Assembly (NCBI GenBank): GCA_903813345.2
Contig: CAIIXF020000012.1
Span: 20,097,520 to 20,157,519, forward strand
Source of the DNA: Owenia fusiformis
Lineage: Eukaryota > Annelida > Polychaeta > Sabellida > Oweniidae
DNA length: 60,000 nt
Direction of reading: 5' to 3'
A program made the position numbers and the translations under genes. Below are positions 11,313 to 22,949 of the stretch, one piece after another (the stretch's first letter is position 1; the number at the start of each line of letters is the position of its first letter). The notes under the pieces are model-generated. The model did no database searches. It was not told the DNA's origin and was given only the letters and a program-made list of their open reading frames with translations.

Positions 11313-13369
11313 TTTTCACATGTGGTCTGTGTTCTTAAAGAATATACATATGCTCAACTATTCCATTCTTCCTACAGAGTTACATCTGCCCAAGCAGTTA
11401 GTTGACTTGATGATATAAATCTTGAGCCAGGAGGGGTATAAGGCTATGACAGATTTACAAGAGTCAATGAAAGGAATGTCTTTCATTCCCTCCTCCGCTT
11501 GTATTGGAAGTGACTCGACCAAGTTGCATCCTTGTATTTTTCATTTTCTTATCTTGTATCTTTCAGGTACAACTATAGGAGAGATGCAGCAAACACACCA
11601 AGTTAGGGCGACAGCTGGATCAGTCTTTCGACAACTTTGAGCCATCAGGTCCGGTCCACGTAAGCAGTATCATGGGCGAGAGGTGTTCGTGTTCCTGTCA
11701 CCAAAGCACCAAAGTAAGTACTTTTTTCTATTCAATTATTACAACAGGTTAGTTCCTCTGTTTTCAGGTTCCCTTTCAGCTTGGAGATGAGGAGCCCGAT
11801 GACCAACGACACAACCGAGACAACAGCTGCGTTCCTGCTACCTAAGTTAAGTATTCCTTCCTGGTTCATAGGGATGGGGGGCGCCTCCCAGTTTGATATT
11901 TACTTGTGGACTTTTGTTGGCCGACCCATATTTTTGGTGGAGAAACTTGGACTCTAAGGTAAAGTGGGAGGGGGGTGGTTGGGTTTCCGGGGGGATAGAG
12001 TTCATGTTTCAAAATCAAAAATATGGAAGTCTACTGGTTTATATCAAATTGGGAGAAATAAATTTTATCATTTGTAATATTCTGTACATTTTTAGTAGCA
12101 TAGAGTAAAGTATAGTGTAAAGTTTTATTTAAAGTTTTTATGTAAAGTTTTATGTAAAATAACAACTACTACAACATGGCTTGTCTATTTGTAGCACAGA
12201 TGGTGAAGTCCCTGCCAAAAGACGGTCCTGTTGGAATCACATTTTTTCCACGAGGGGACTAGGTCAAGTTTCCAGGACTTACAGTAGATGTCGCATTTTG
12301 ACCAGTTTTATCTCTTGCAATCAGTTGCATCCCATTAGAAGGGGGGGGGGAACTCCAAGTACTATTCCAGTTTTCCTGCGGAATGACAGTCCTGTTGAAA
12401 TCACATTTATCTCCATTAGGGGACTAGGTTGAGTTTCAAGGACCTACCGTACATGTCGCTCTGACCAGTTTTTATCTCTTGCAATCAATTGCATCCCATT
12501 AGCAGGGGGGGGGTCCAAGTACTCTTCCAGTTTTCCTGCGGAAAGACAGTCCTGTTGAAATCACATTTGTCTCCATAAGGGGACTAGGTTGAGTTTCAAG
12601 GACTTACCGTAGATGTCGCTTTTGACCAGTTTTCATCTCTTGCAATCAGTTGCATCCCATTAGCAGGGGGGGGGACTCCCAGTACTATTCCAGTTTTCGT
12701 GCGGAAGGACGGTCCTGTTGAAATCACATTTGTCTCCATTAGGGGACTAGGTTGAGTTTCAAGGACCTACCGTACATGTCGCTCTGACCAGTTTTTATCT
12801 CTTGCAATCAATTGCATCCCATTAGCAGGGGGGGAATCCAAGTACTCTTCCAGTTTTCCTGCGGAAAGACAGTCCTGTTGAAATCACATTTGTCTCCATT
12901 AGGGGACTAGGTTGAGTTTCAAGGACCTACCGTACATGTCGCTCTGATCAGTTTTTATCTCTTGCAATCAGTTGCATCCCATTAGCAGGGGGCTGCTCCC
13001 AGTACTATTCCAGTTTTTCTTGGGGGGAAGTCAAACAACCAGACAACCAACCAACCAACTTACCGAACATCCAACCGACCAACCAATGACCCAATAGGCT
13101 TAATCTAATAACTAACTTACTTACTAACCAACCAACTTACCAACCAGACAACCACCAGACCACCCAATAGGTTAAAACTAACCAACCAACTAACTAATTA
13201 ATCAACAAACTAATCAACACTCCATCCAACGAACCAAACAACCAACGAACCAGACAAGCAACGAACCAGATGACCAAGATCATGGATCTAGTGCTTAGTA
13301 TTGTATTGTTTGGTATTGTATTGTATTGTATAGTTTTGTATTGTTTTGTTTTGTATTGTATTGTATTTC

Positions 13370-16300
13370 TTTGACCAGTACTTACTCAGTAATGATTCAA
13401 TTTTAAAGTTGACTTCAAGTACTACTCCAGATCTAAATTTTGAAGGTCTGAAGTCTTGTGTTCATTTTAGCTACAGTTGTAGATTGAAGGGTCTTTTCTT
13501 TTGGGTTTTCATGTTAAAATTGTGGGCTTAGTTTCGGGGTTGCTTTCTTTTTAATTGAACCATCGCTGATCTTTTCCTTAAATGTACTTTCAGGTGCAGT
13601 CCTCTTGCCTTTTAGAGAACAAAAAGAACCACAAAGGGAAAACCACAGAGAATCTACAATTTGTGCTACCTACCTGCAGCATTTGTGATCTACATACCTC
13701 TTGCCTTGGAGAGAACAAAAAGAAACACAAAAGGAAAACCACAGAGAATCTGCAATTTGTCCTACATATCTGCAGCATTTATATCTACATACCATCTTGT
13801 TAAAGGTACTGTAACACATAATCAGTTCTATCATTTGATGATTTTGCTCTCTGGTTCAGTACCGTTATTCCACAACGACAGATTTTTCAATTGTTGGGAT
13901 TCTAATCCCATTGTTGGCACATGTATGTTTGGCAAACATTGTTTCTAAGAAATACACTAAAAGAGGACTGCCTTGATTTCACTTAATGTACAGATGTACC
14001 ATGAAGCCATGTTTCATTATTTTCACATGTGGTCTGTGTTCTTAAAGAATATACATATGCTCAACTATTCCATTCTTCCTACACAGTCGAAATGTTGAGA
14101 CATGCGCAGACCTCTATTTAGTGATATTTTCATTTCAAATATGGCGGCCAATCCGATGTATGGCGACCCTTACAAAGAATCTAGGCAGTTTGCATTTTTA
14201 CCTCCTGTGAAATAACAAGTGGAATTTAGTCGTTGTTTTGTGTTTTATTATCATTCTGCATCGTAATTCTATGTGATGTGGTGTTGAAATGTCAGGAGAA
14301 ATACATATCCATACGATAATCGAGTGAATCAGATAACAGATTTTTCGAAAACCCGTCTCGTGCTAAGAGTGTAAAAACTTGTATTAACATACTCAAAAGG
14401 GCCAATGAGCACATCAATGTCAAGCTAAATCAATGTTGTGTCTAAAACAGGTACCTGATCTACTCAAAAGAGCTTGTCATTCACGTATACACGCTTAGCA
14501 AACACGGCGAAATGATCTGAATCTTGGAATTTCGTTCCAGAGCTAGTAATGTTTGCTCCGGTCTTCGTCATAAGTGTCATCAGACTTCACGCATGCTCAG
14601 GAGAAAAACCATCAACCAATAACGTTTTATAAATCAATTTTGCGCATGCGCCTTACAACGGTAAATAATTCGTATTTATAAACGAACCAATTTGAGATAA
14701 CCCGATATCAGTCGGAGAAATCTGACGATCTACGAAACTCAGTTCAAAAAATCAAATGCGGACTGACAGCGTATTCTACTATGTTTGGATCTAAGATTTT
14801 CAGTATAGATAAAGTCTTTTATGATCTTTCGAATGAGGTAAGTCTCTAGTTCGAAAGACAATCGTATCAACTTGAACAAAAGTTGAGTTTTGACGAAAAA
14901 TTTTAACATGCGCAGAAGTCCCATTTTCGTTATACCATATTGACTGTACAGAGTTACATCTGCCCAAGCAGTTAGTTGACTTGATGATATAAATCTTGAG
15001 CCAGGAGGGGTATAAGGCTATGACAGATTTACTAGAGTCAATGAAAGGAATGTCTTTGCATTCCCTCCTCCGCTTGTATTGGAAGTGACTCGACCAAGTT
15101 GCATCCTTGTATTTTTCATTTTCTTATCTTGTATCTTTCAGGTACAACTATGAGAGAGATGCAGCAAACACACCAAGTTAGGGCGACAGCTGGATCAGTC
15201 TTTCGACAACTTTGAGCCATCAGGTCCGGTCCACGTAAACAGTATCATGGGCGAGAGGTGTTCGTGTTCCTGTCACCAAAGCACCAAAGTAAGTACTTTT
15301 TTTCTATTCAATTATTACAACAGGTTAGTTCCTCTGTTTTCAGGTTCCCTTTCAGCTTGGAGATGAGGAGCCCGATGACCAACGACACAACCGAGACAAC
15401 AGCTGCGTTCCTGCTACCTAAGTTAAGTATTCCTTCCTGGTTTTGCATAGGGATGGTGGGCGCCTCCCAGTTTGATATTTACTTGTGGACTTTTGTTGGC
15501 CGACCCATATTTTTGGTGGAGAAACTTGGACTCTAAGGTAAAGTGGGAGGGGGGTGGTTGGGTTTCCGGGGGGATAGAGTTCATGTTTCAAAATCAAAAA
15601 TATGGAAGTCTACTGGTTATATCAAATTGGGAGAAATAAATTTTATCTTTTGTAATATTCTGTAAATTTTTAGTAGCGTAGATTAAAGTATAGTGTAAAG
15701 TTTTATTTAAAGTTTTTATGTAAAGTTTTATGTAAAATAACAACTACTACAACATGGTTTGTCTATTTGTAGCACAGATGGTGAAGTCCCTGCGAAAAAA
15801 CGGTCCTGTTGGAATCACATTTTTTCCATGAGGGGACTAGGTCAAGTTTCCAGGACTTACAGTAGATGTCGCATTTTGACCAGTTTTATCTCTTGCAATC
15901 AGTTGCATCCCATTAGAAGGGGGGGGGGACTCCCAGTACTATTCCAGTTTTCCTGCGGAATGACAGTCCTGTTGAAATCACATTTATCTCCATTAGGGGA
16001 CTAGGTTGAGTTTCAAGGACCTACCGTACATGTCGCTCTGACCAGTTTTTATCTCTTGCAATCAATTGCATCCCATTAGCAGGGGGGGGGGGGAATCCAA
16101 GTACTCTTCCATTTTTCCTGCGGAAAGACAGTCCTGTTGAAATCACATTTGTCTCCATTAGGGGACTAGGTTGAGTTTCAAGGACTTACCGTAGATGTCG
16201 CTTTTGACCAGTTTTCATCTCTTGCAATCAGTTGCATCCCATTAGCAGGGGGGGGGACTCCCAGTACTATTCCAGTTTTCGTGCGGAAGGACGGTCCTGT

Positions 16301-16981
16301 TGAAATCACATTTGTCTCCATTAGGGGACTAGGTTGAGTTTCAAGGACCTACCGTACATGTCGCTCTGACCAGTTTTTATCTCTTGCAATCAATTGCATC
16401 CAATTAGCAGGGGGGGGGGGAATCCAAGTACTCTTCCAGTTTTCCTGCGGAAAGACAGTCCTGTTGAAATCACATTTGTCTCCATTAGGGGACTAGGTTG
16501 AGTTTCAAGGACCTACCGTACATGTCGCTCTGACCAGTTTTTATCTCTTGCAATCAGTTGCATCCCATTTGCAGGGGGCTGCTCCCAGTACTATTCCAGT
16601 TTTTCTTGGGGGGAAGTCAAACAACCAGACAACCAACCAACCAACTTACCGAACATCCAACCGACCAACCAATGACCCAATAGGCTTAATCTATTAACTA
16701 ACTTACTTACTAACCAACCAACTAACCAACCAGACAACCACCAGACCACCCAATAGGTTAAAACTAACCAACCAACTAACTAATTAATCAACAAACTAAT
16801 CAACACTCCATCCAACGAACCAAACAACCAACGAACCAGACAAGCAACGAACCAGACAAGCAACGAACCAGATGACCAAGATCATGGATCTAGTGCTTAG
16901 TATTGTATTGTTTGGTATTGTATTGTATTGTATTGTATTGTATAGTTTTGTATTGTTTTGTTTTGTATTGTATTGTATTTC
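13370..16981. repeat. Macrosatellite unit 5 carrying an 863-bp insertion
   Basis: The unit is interrupted after the string TTCTTCCTACA by a short TIR element flanked by duplicated TACA. About five minisatellite copies follow (about 15772-16580). Confidence 0.9.
14084..14946. mobile_element. 863-bp TIR element with TACA target duplication
   Basis: The empty site in other units reads CCTACAGAG; here TACA is repeated at 14080-14083 and 14947-14950. The ends CAGTCGAAATG and CATATTGACTG form an 11-bp inverted repeat with two mismatches. The GC content and the ATGCGCAG-type strings near both ends differ from the host unit. No transposase is visible. Superfamily is uncertain; a 4-bp duplication does not by itself decide it. 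Confidence 0.7.
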
Positions 16982-18123
16982 TTTGACCAGTACTTACTCA
17001 GTAATGGTTCAATTTTAAAGTTGACTTCAAGTACTACTCCAGATCTAAATTTTGAAGGTCTGAAGTCTTGTGTTCATTTTAGCTACAGTTGTAGATTGAA
17101 GGGTCTTTTCTTTTGGGTTTTCATGTTAAAATTGTGGGCTTAGTTTCGGGGTTGCTTTCTTTTTAATTGAACCATCGCTGATCTTTTCCTTAAATGTACT
17201 TTCAGGTGCAGTCCTCTTGCCTTTTAGAGAACAAAAAGAACCACAAAGGGAAAACCACAGAGAATCTACAATTTGTGCTACCTACCTGCAGCATTTGTGA
17301 TCTACATACCTCTTGCCTTGGAGAGAACAAAAAGAAACACAAAAGGAAAACCACAGAGAATCTGCAATTTGTCCTACCTATCTGCAGCATTTATATCTAC
17401 ATACCATCTTGTTAAAGGTACTGTAACACATAATCAGTTCTATCATTTGATGAATTTGCTCTCTGGTTCAGTAGGGTTATTCCACAACGACACATTTTTC
17501 AATTGTTGGGATTCTAATCCCATTGTTGGCACATGTATGTTTGGCAAACATTTTTTCCAAGAAATACACTAAAAGAGGACTGCCTTGATTTCACTTAATG
17601 TACAGATGTACCATGAAGCCATGTTTCATTATTTTCACATGTGGTCTGTGTTCTTAAAGAATATACATATGCTCAACTATTCCATTCTTCCTACAGAGTT
17701 ACATCTGCCCAAGCAGTTAGTTGACTTGATGATATAAATCTTGAGCCAGGAGGGGTATAAGGCTATGACAGATTTACTAGAGTCAATGAAAGGAATGTCT
17801 TTGCATTCCCTTCTCCGCTTGTATTGGAAGTGACTCGACCAAGTTGCATCCTTGTATTTTTCATTTTCTTATCTTGTATCTTTCAGGTACAACTATGAGA
17901 GAGATGCAGCAAACACACCAATTTAGGGCGACAGCTGGATCAGTCTTTCGACAACTTTGAGCCATCAGGTCCGGTCCACGTAAACAGTATCATGGGCGAG
18001 AGGTGTTCGTGTTCCTGTCACCAAAGCACCAAAGCACCAAAGTAAGTACTTTTTTCTATTCAATTATTACAACAGGTTAGTTCCTCTGTTTTCAGGTTCC
18101 CTTTCAGCTTGGAGATGAGGAGC
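16982..18123. repeat. Macrosatellite unit 6, truncated
   Basis: The unit runs normally to the string GGAGATGAGGAGC and then switches at 18,124 to the end of a mariner-type MITE. It contains an extra copy of AAAGCACC near 18,030. The minisatellite part is absent. Confidence 0.9.
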
Positions 18124-18241
18124 GATGATACTTGGCAAATCAATGTAACTTTGGATAAGCTTTAAAATGATATATGACACATACTATGGGAACATTGGTG
18201 TATATCTGCCTAGGAGGGGGGCATACTTTCGGGACACCCTG
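18124..18241. mobile_element. Truncated mariner-type MITE, right end only
   Basis: This matches the right end of the complete copy at 20,972-21,596, from the string TGATACTTGGC to the terminus GGGACACCCTG followed by TA. Its left part is missing exactly where the macrosatellite stops. Confidence 0.75.
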
Positions 18242-18287
18242 TACAAGTAATAAATATGTAATATCTGGCTTATTTACTTTGTTCTAG

Positions 18288-18922
18288 TGGCTGACTGTGG
18301 AGTTCTTCGACTGGCTTGACAGTTGGAGTGAAGAAGTTCAAGCAATTCCTAATCTTTCAAGAGAGGAAAAGATCAAATAAACCCTCGGTTGGGTGACATT
18401 CGAAGGATGGATTATTACAGGTAAGGTGTTGCATTGAATAAGTGCTGCATTTACTAAATATGCAGTAAATATAAAATTTATAAGTACTTTATATGAGTTA
18501 TGACCAGTTATTAAGATGAAATACTATTTTTGTTATGATAACAGTAGAACCTGCTGAGTGGAACATCTCACGTGTGTAACATTGTTTTTAAAGTCCACCT
18601 TTTTGTGGTCTCAAGTGTGTTCCACTTGCAGTTTCTACAGTTCTACTGAATTCATTCTTTCTGAATAAATAGAAACGTGTATTTATTCTTTCAGTGCAGC
18701 CATTGGTGGAAATAGTGCCAGTACTTTTGGAAGAGCTGGGTGCAATTCATTGTGAGTGAGAAACTCCTCTGCCAGGATAGGGTGGAGCAATACATCACGC
18801 CACAGAAGGGCTGGTGGTCCAAACAATGCCAAAATGTTGCAGATTTCATGAACAATGGACTTGTATATTACGGTGAATGATGCGCCTAATATGCAGGGCA
18901 TTATAGGAGGAGAGTTAACCAC
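18288..18922 (+). pseudogene. Decayed P-element/THAP9-type transposase fragment
   Basis: An exon-like block (18288-18420) follows a TTGTTCTAG acceptor and ends at ACAG|GTAAGG. It reads WLTVEFFDWLDSW... and, after an in-frame TAA, ...VTFEGWIIT. A second block starts after TTCTTTCAG at 18695 in compatible phase and continues VQPLVEIVPVLLEELG. A frameshift then gives SEKLLCQDRVEQY, and another gives RRAGGPNNAKM. In P-element/THAP9 transposases a similar order is found: a segment with FF and W, a T.EG..I/VT segment, then a (L/F)CQD..E.YF motif and an R/G/N-rich stretch. I recognise that pattern from memory, so the family call is moderate. At least one stop and two frameshifts make it non-functional. 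Part of it, with its intron edge, is duplicated at 49.7 kb. Confidence 0.5.
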
Positions 18923-20971
18923 AATTTTGTTGTTGACAATTCACCACTTCAAAAACAAAGAAGATGACCTAAGTAGAGAATTTGGAACTGGAACATTTAT
19001 CAGAACTGTAAACTACATCTTCATATCTGGTATATATGTCACTCAAAAGTTAAGTAAAGTGAAACTTATATCAAAAGCTCTTTATTATTAATAGTTGTTA
19101 TACTTTAATTGCTTAATACTAGAGAGGTTTCAATATAAGTTTTCAGGCGAATTTATATTGTAACTTCAAATTTTAAATGACGAAACCCCCATTGTGGAGG
19201 AACATTTCTCGTAGAAACTAGAAAAGTACTTTCCCTCGTTTCCTAATTTGTAAATATTTGTAAATATCTTAGCAATAACAGTATCAATGTTTAAGTTGAA
19301 ATCATATTTTGAAACCGGAACTACAAACATGCCAAATATTGCAAGGATAAAAGGAAACTATCTTCGTTTCCAGTTCCTCCCCAGTGCTTTACCATGACTT
19401 GCCCGCGTCTCGATATAGAGGGTGTTACAAAACGTGGACTATTAGTAAAAATCAATGAATGTAGTTCAAATGCATATACCATTTGGAACTTCTAAACTGT
19501 ATTTATTGTCACATGAGTCAAATATCTTGGTTTTAAATAATATACTAGGTTCCTATATGATATATACATTATATCATCTGTTATATGTCTGTTTTACCTC
19601 AAATTTCAAAACAACCTTTATCGAAACATCTCTAAGATCGAGTTATCGACTATAATAAATCAAATAGTAACAGATCCTAGAGTAGCCCAGCAAAAAGTAT
19701 TTCTACAGGTATCTCTATCATTCATTTGTCTATGATTTTGTAATGAAGCTTTTCAAATGTGCTTAATGACCTTTTATGGTTGTCATTAGAATATCAGTTA
19801 CTTATTTGTATATTGCGCGGAGTTGAACAGGAACATCTGTAAAAGATTAATTCTGAAAACTGTATTTCATTATTATTCATTATTATCAATAGACTTAAAT
19901 ACTGCCTAATAAATAGAGAACAAATCTTCATGAGGACCTCAACTGCAAATCGCATCATAAATAGTGTAAATAGTGATAATGTATATGCATGTTGGGAGTG
20001 ATGTTGGAGTGATGCTTGTCTCTGATGTAAATAAAGTGCAATGGAATTCTATCTCCTGTTATGTCATGTATGTTTCTTAATGTTTGGTGAATGATGCAAG
20101 GTGGAAAAAGATCAAGATTAATGCACCATTCAAATCTTTGTGTGCGACACCCCCCCCCCCCATGCAGGATGGGGATTTTGACAAATTAGGTAGATGGTGA
20201 CCTTCTGACGTTTTGGCATGCTTTGCATTGTCTTTTTGACTTAAGATTGAGAATTTAACAGGCCAACACTTTTTGTCAAAATTTCCATCTTGTCCCTGGG
20301 CCTTTTAGAAATTATGTGTATATCGAGAGAGGATGTATTTTGGGTAATGTCAAAAGGATGATTCTGGATATATGCCATTTTGGTCCTTCAGTTAAATGTA
20401 TGTCAATGATGATCTTTATAACTGTCCTAGTTATATTTGATACGTATATTTACTTTTTCATGAGTTTTGATGCATAATTAACCCCCTGCTGAGGATGGAA
20501 ATAAGTATCCTTACAGAAAACAAATAATCATTATCATAGAAGAAATGTCAATGGCAACGTGTGTGACATATGAAGTAGAAATAATTTCCAAACCCACGAA
20601 GAAAATCATTTTTTATATATATACAAGGGGTGATCCATATATTCTGATAAAAATGCTCTCATTTTGTGATCTTTTCACACAAAATATCACAATTACTTGT
20701 TATTTTGATTATTTTAAACCATGCCGATACCAAAAAGGTTTGGTATTGTTGCTCATTGTTTGTTGCTAAACAAATGCGTATATGTGCTCACTATAACATC
20801 AAAACAGCTCACAATAGCATTATATGACAGAATGGGCCAATTGGCATTGTGTCACGACACCCCAAAAGTCAAAATGTCAGATGAGGCTGGTGTGACTGTG
20901 GATGCAGAGTGTGACATTAGATTGAGATTAGATTGATACATTAGGAGTACCATTGGTTTTTATGTACTATA
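18923..20971. other. No recognisable gene
   Basis: Short open frames occur but lack domains, splice context or repeats that would support them. An AATAAA at 20,030-20,035 on the plus strand could be an old polyadenylation signal. A C-run lies near 20,150. Confidence 0.6.
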
Positions 20972-21596
20972 CAGGGTGTCCCGAAAGTATGCTCCCCCCC
21001 CCCCCCCTAGGCAGATATATTCCAGTGTCCTCATAGTATGTGTCATATATCATTTCATAGCTTATCCAAAGTTACATTGATTTGCTAAGTATTATGGTTT
21101 AACTCCCAAATGGGAACAAATTACAGTCATTTTCAAACTTAGTGTTTTGTCAAAATAAAGTTCAATTTTACACCACATTACTAGTCAATATGTCCCCCTT
21201 GGCCATGGTAACAGCAACAATTACTTTTAGATATGACTTTAAAAGCCCTTCAAATAGGGGTGTGGAATTTATAACCATCTTAAAACCTGTTAAGGGACTT
21301 TAAAGAGTTTCCTTAGAGTTTCTACCCTCACCATTCTCTTTTTCCAACTCAATATCCATCCGACCCGAAAAGAATTGCTGCTGTTAAGATGGCCCGGAAG
21401 GACACATTGACTAGTGATTTGGTGTAAAATTGAACTTAATTTTGACCAAACACTCAATTGAAATGCCTGTGATTTTTTCACATTTGAGAGTTGAACCATG
21501 ATACTTGGCGAATCAATGTAACTTTAAAATGATATATGACACATACTATGACAAATATGTCTGCCTAGGGGGGGGGCATACTTTCGGGACACCCTG
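20972..21596. mobile_element. Mariner-type palindromic MITE, TA target site
   Basis: The ends CAGGGTGTCCCGAAAGTATG and its inverse are flanked by TA on both sides. The inverted arms extend well inward: GTATGTGTCATATATCATTT near 21,040 pairs with AAATGATATATGACACATAC near 21,530, and the TTCAATTTTACACCA segment near 21,160 pairs with the inverse near 21,425. The element is therefore close to a full palindrome of about 250-bp arms with a short middle. No transposase frame is present. Confidence 0.85.
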
Positions 21597-21600
21597 TATG

Positions 21601-22035
21601 TGGACTCATAGAGTGTATGGGCAAGGGGTTATATCTGCTCCAAGAATCTGTGGGTAATTTTGTAAATTTAAGGAAGGCATGTTCACTATTGAAGATCATC
21701 CATAATCTGGTTGCATTGCAAGAAGAGCTTGCGACAGAAAAGAATATCAAGATAATATGAGATGCAATTTATGAAGAGAGAACTATACCAATGTGGAAAT
21801 TAGCAAACCGGGGTAACATAGGGTATGGAATAGTTCAACGAATACTAGATATAGTAGTTTGCAATGACCTGAAGATGTGTTTGATCTGCTGAAAAATGTT
21901 GAACCTATTTCCTCAAAAGAGGATCTTCTTTTCCTGGGTTGTATTGCATGAAAAGATTATTCAACAAAAGGTCTAAAACTTCTTCAAAAGCAGAATGGTA
22001 TTGAAAGTCTAGTTTTGAAGATATCAAATTTTGAT
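21601..22035 (+). pseudogene. Decayed coding-like stretch, family unknown
   Basis: Read on the plus strand, a protein-like sequence runs from immediately after the mariner MITE (GLYLLQESVGNFVNLRKAC..., then ALQEELATEKNIKII). After an in-frame TGA it goes on through DAIYEERTIPMWKLANRGN, a frameshift near 21,865, DLLKNVEPISSKEDLLFLG, another TGA, and KGLKLLQKQNGIESLVLK. The helix-like leucine spacing suggests an alpha-helical repeat protein, but I do not recognise the family. A segment from PISSKEDLL onward is repeated in inverted orientation at 28.06-28.26 kb inside a TIR element, so this may be a gene piece captured by a transposon or a transposon's own decayed gene. Stops and a frameshift show it is broken. 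Confidence 0.35.
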
Positions 22036-22325
22036 GGCCAAAATAATGCTGAAAACAATGGATAGCATTAGTTTTCCCCATGGGAAAATAACATGAGATA
22101 CGTGGTTTTTAACTTTAACGGATTTCAATACGCATCCCCTTTTCGGAAATTGTTAATATAGTGTAGAAGAAACTTTAGAGGTGGGGTCCTAATCCATAAA
22201 GTCCTTCGCTTGGTAGAAAACATATTGTTTCAATAAATACAACTGTATTGATGGTCAGAAAGTACCCATGGTCAAAGATATGACCGTCTAAAATCACTTG
22301 CCATATTTCACATGGACCTTTACCT
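21890..22325. mobile_element. Partial copy of the AAAGGTCCAT TIR family
   Basis: The segment shares its body with the element at 27,850-28,463 in opposite orientation and ends with the inverse of AAAGGTCCATGTG. The left terminus is not found; the sequence instead runs into the coding-like stretch upstream. Confidence 0.55.
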
Positions 22326-22409
22326 ATTTTATACGTTCTAATTTAACTGACCCGCCTGCCCTAAATACAGGTTACCATGTCAACTTTATCTCAAAACTAA
22401 TTCAAGTTA

Positions 22410-22561
22410 TGCCTGGGTCACATTTGCTCCGATCCATCGGCCGATCGACGAACGGCAGATTGAGTGTACATGTTTTGTTCAATATTCTATTCAATTTTGA
22501 AAAAAATACTCAATCGGCCGGGCTCCGTAGTGAAAGTCGGTGCAAATGTGACCAAGGCATT
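22410..22561. mobile_element. Short MITE (about 152 bp)
   Basis: TATGCCTGGGTCACATTTGC at the left pairs with GCAAATGTGACCAAGGCAT at the right, with one mismatch in the core of the repeat; CGGCCGAT and ATCGGCCG also pair further inward. It has no coding capacity. Confidence 0.7.
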
Positions 22562-22925
22562 ATAGCTATAATATCTTAGCAGTGTATGTGTTAATACACA
22601 TTCTGTTTACCCATGTACCCATTGCCATTTTTGAGAAACAAATGCATTAATGAATGAGCATTTGTAAATGTATGAATGTCAGTGATGGAAACACACAAAG
22701 ATACATGTAAGCAAAGTTTGGAATTTGGTTGGTCAAGAATTTTTGGGAAATTATCTTTCTGTAAATTGGTCTATACTGTACATGTTTTGTTGGCCCTTAG
22801 TATCTCCTCTCTATTAGGGTATATGTCTGTGATGGGGTATCGTGTACGAGTTCCAAATAAAACCAACAAAAACAAATTACTGGTAATCATTTTTAAAAAA
22901 AAATCAATATACAGCATTTCAACAT

Positions 22926-22931
22926 TTTATT
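22926..22931 (-). terminator. Candidate polyadenylation signal of the LRR/EF-hand gene
   Basis: AATAAA on the minus strand, about 20 bases after the stop codon of the LRR/EF-hand gene and followed by T-rich sequence. Correct order and strand make it a plausible 3' end, although the distance to the stop is short. Confidence 0.4.
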
Positions 22932-22949
22932 CGGGATTCTGTTAACACT

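Larger units (their letters stand above)
8783..13369. repeat. Macrosatellite unit 4 carrying a 1.88-kb insertion
   Basis: The unit is interrupted at 9434/11313 by a Helentron-like element. The interrupted sequence is intact in the other units, so the empty site is known. About five minisatellite copies follow (about 12195-13000). Confidence 0.9.
1..18123. repeat. Nested macrosatellite, six head-to-tail units
   Basis: A landmark string (TTTGACCAGTACTTACTC) recurs at 721, 3641, 5893, 8783, 13370 and 16982, and the flanking sequence is nearly identical each time apart from scattered single-base changes and G-run length. Spacing is 2920, 2252, 2890, 4587 and 3612 bases; after removing two transposon insertions the last two become about 2707 and 2747. 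Most length variation comes from the number of about 165-bp minisatellite copies inside each unit. Short open frames repeat in every unit, but none has a recognisable domain and the copies are too alike for conservation to mean selection. I read the block as non-coding. The array is open at the left window edge and ends abruptly at 18,123. Confidence 0.95.
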
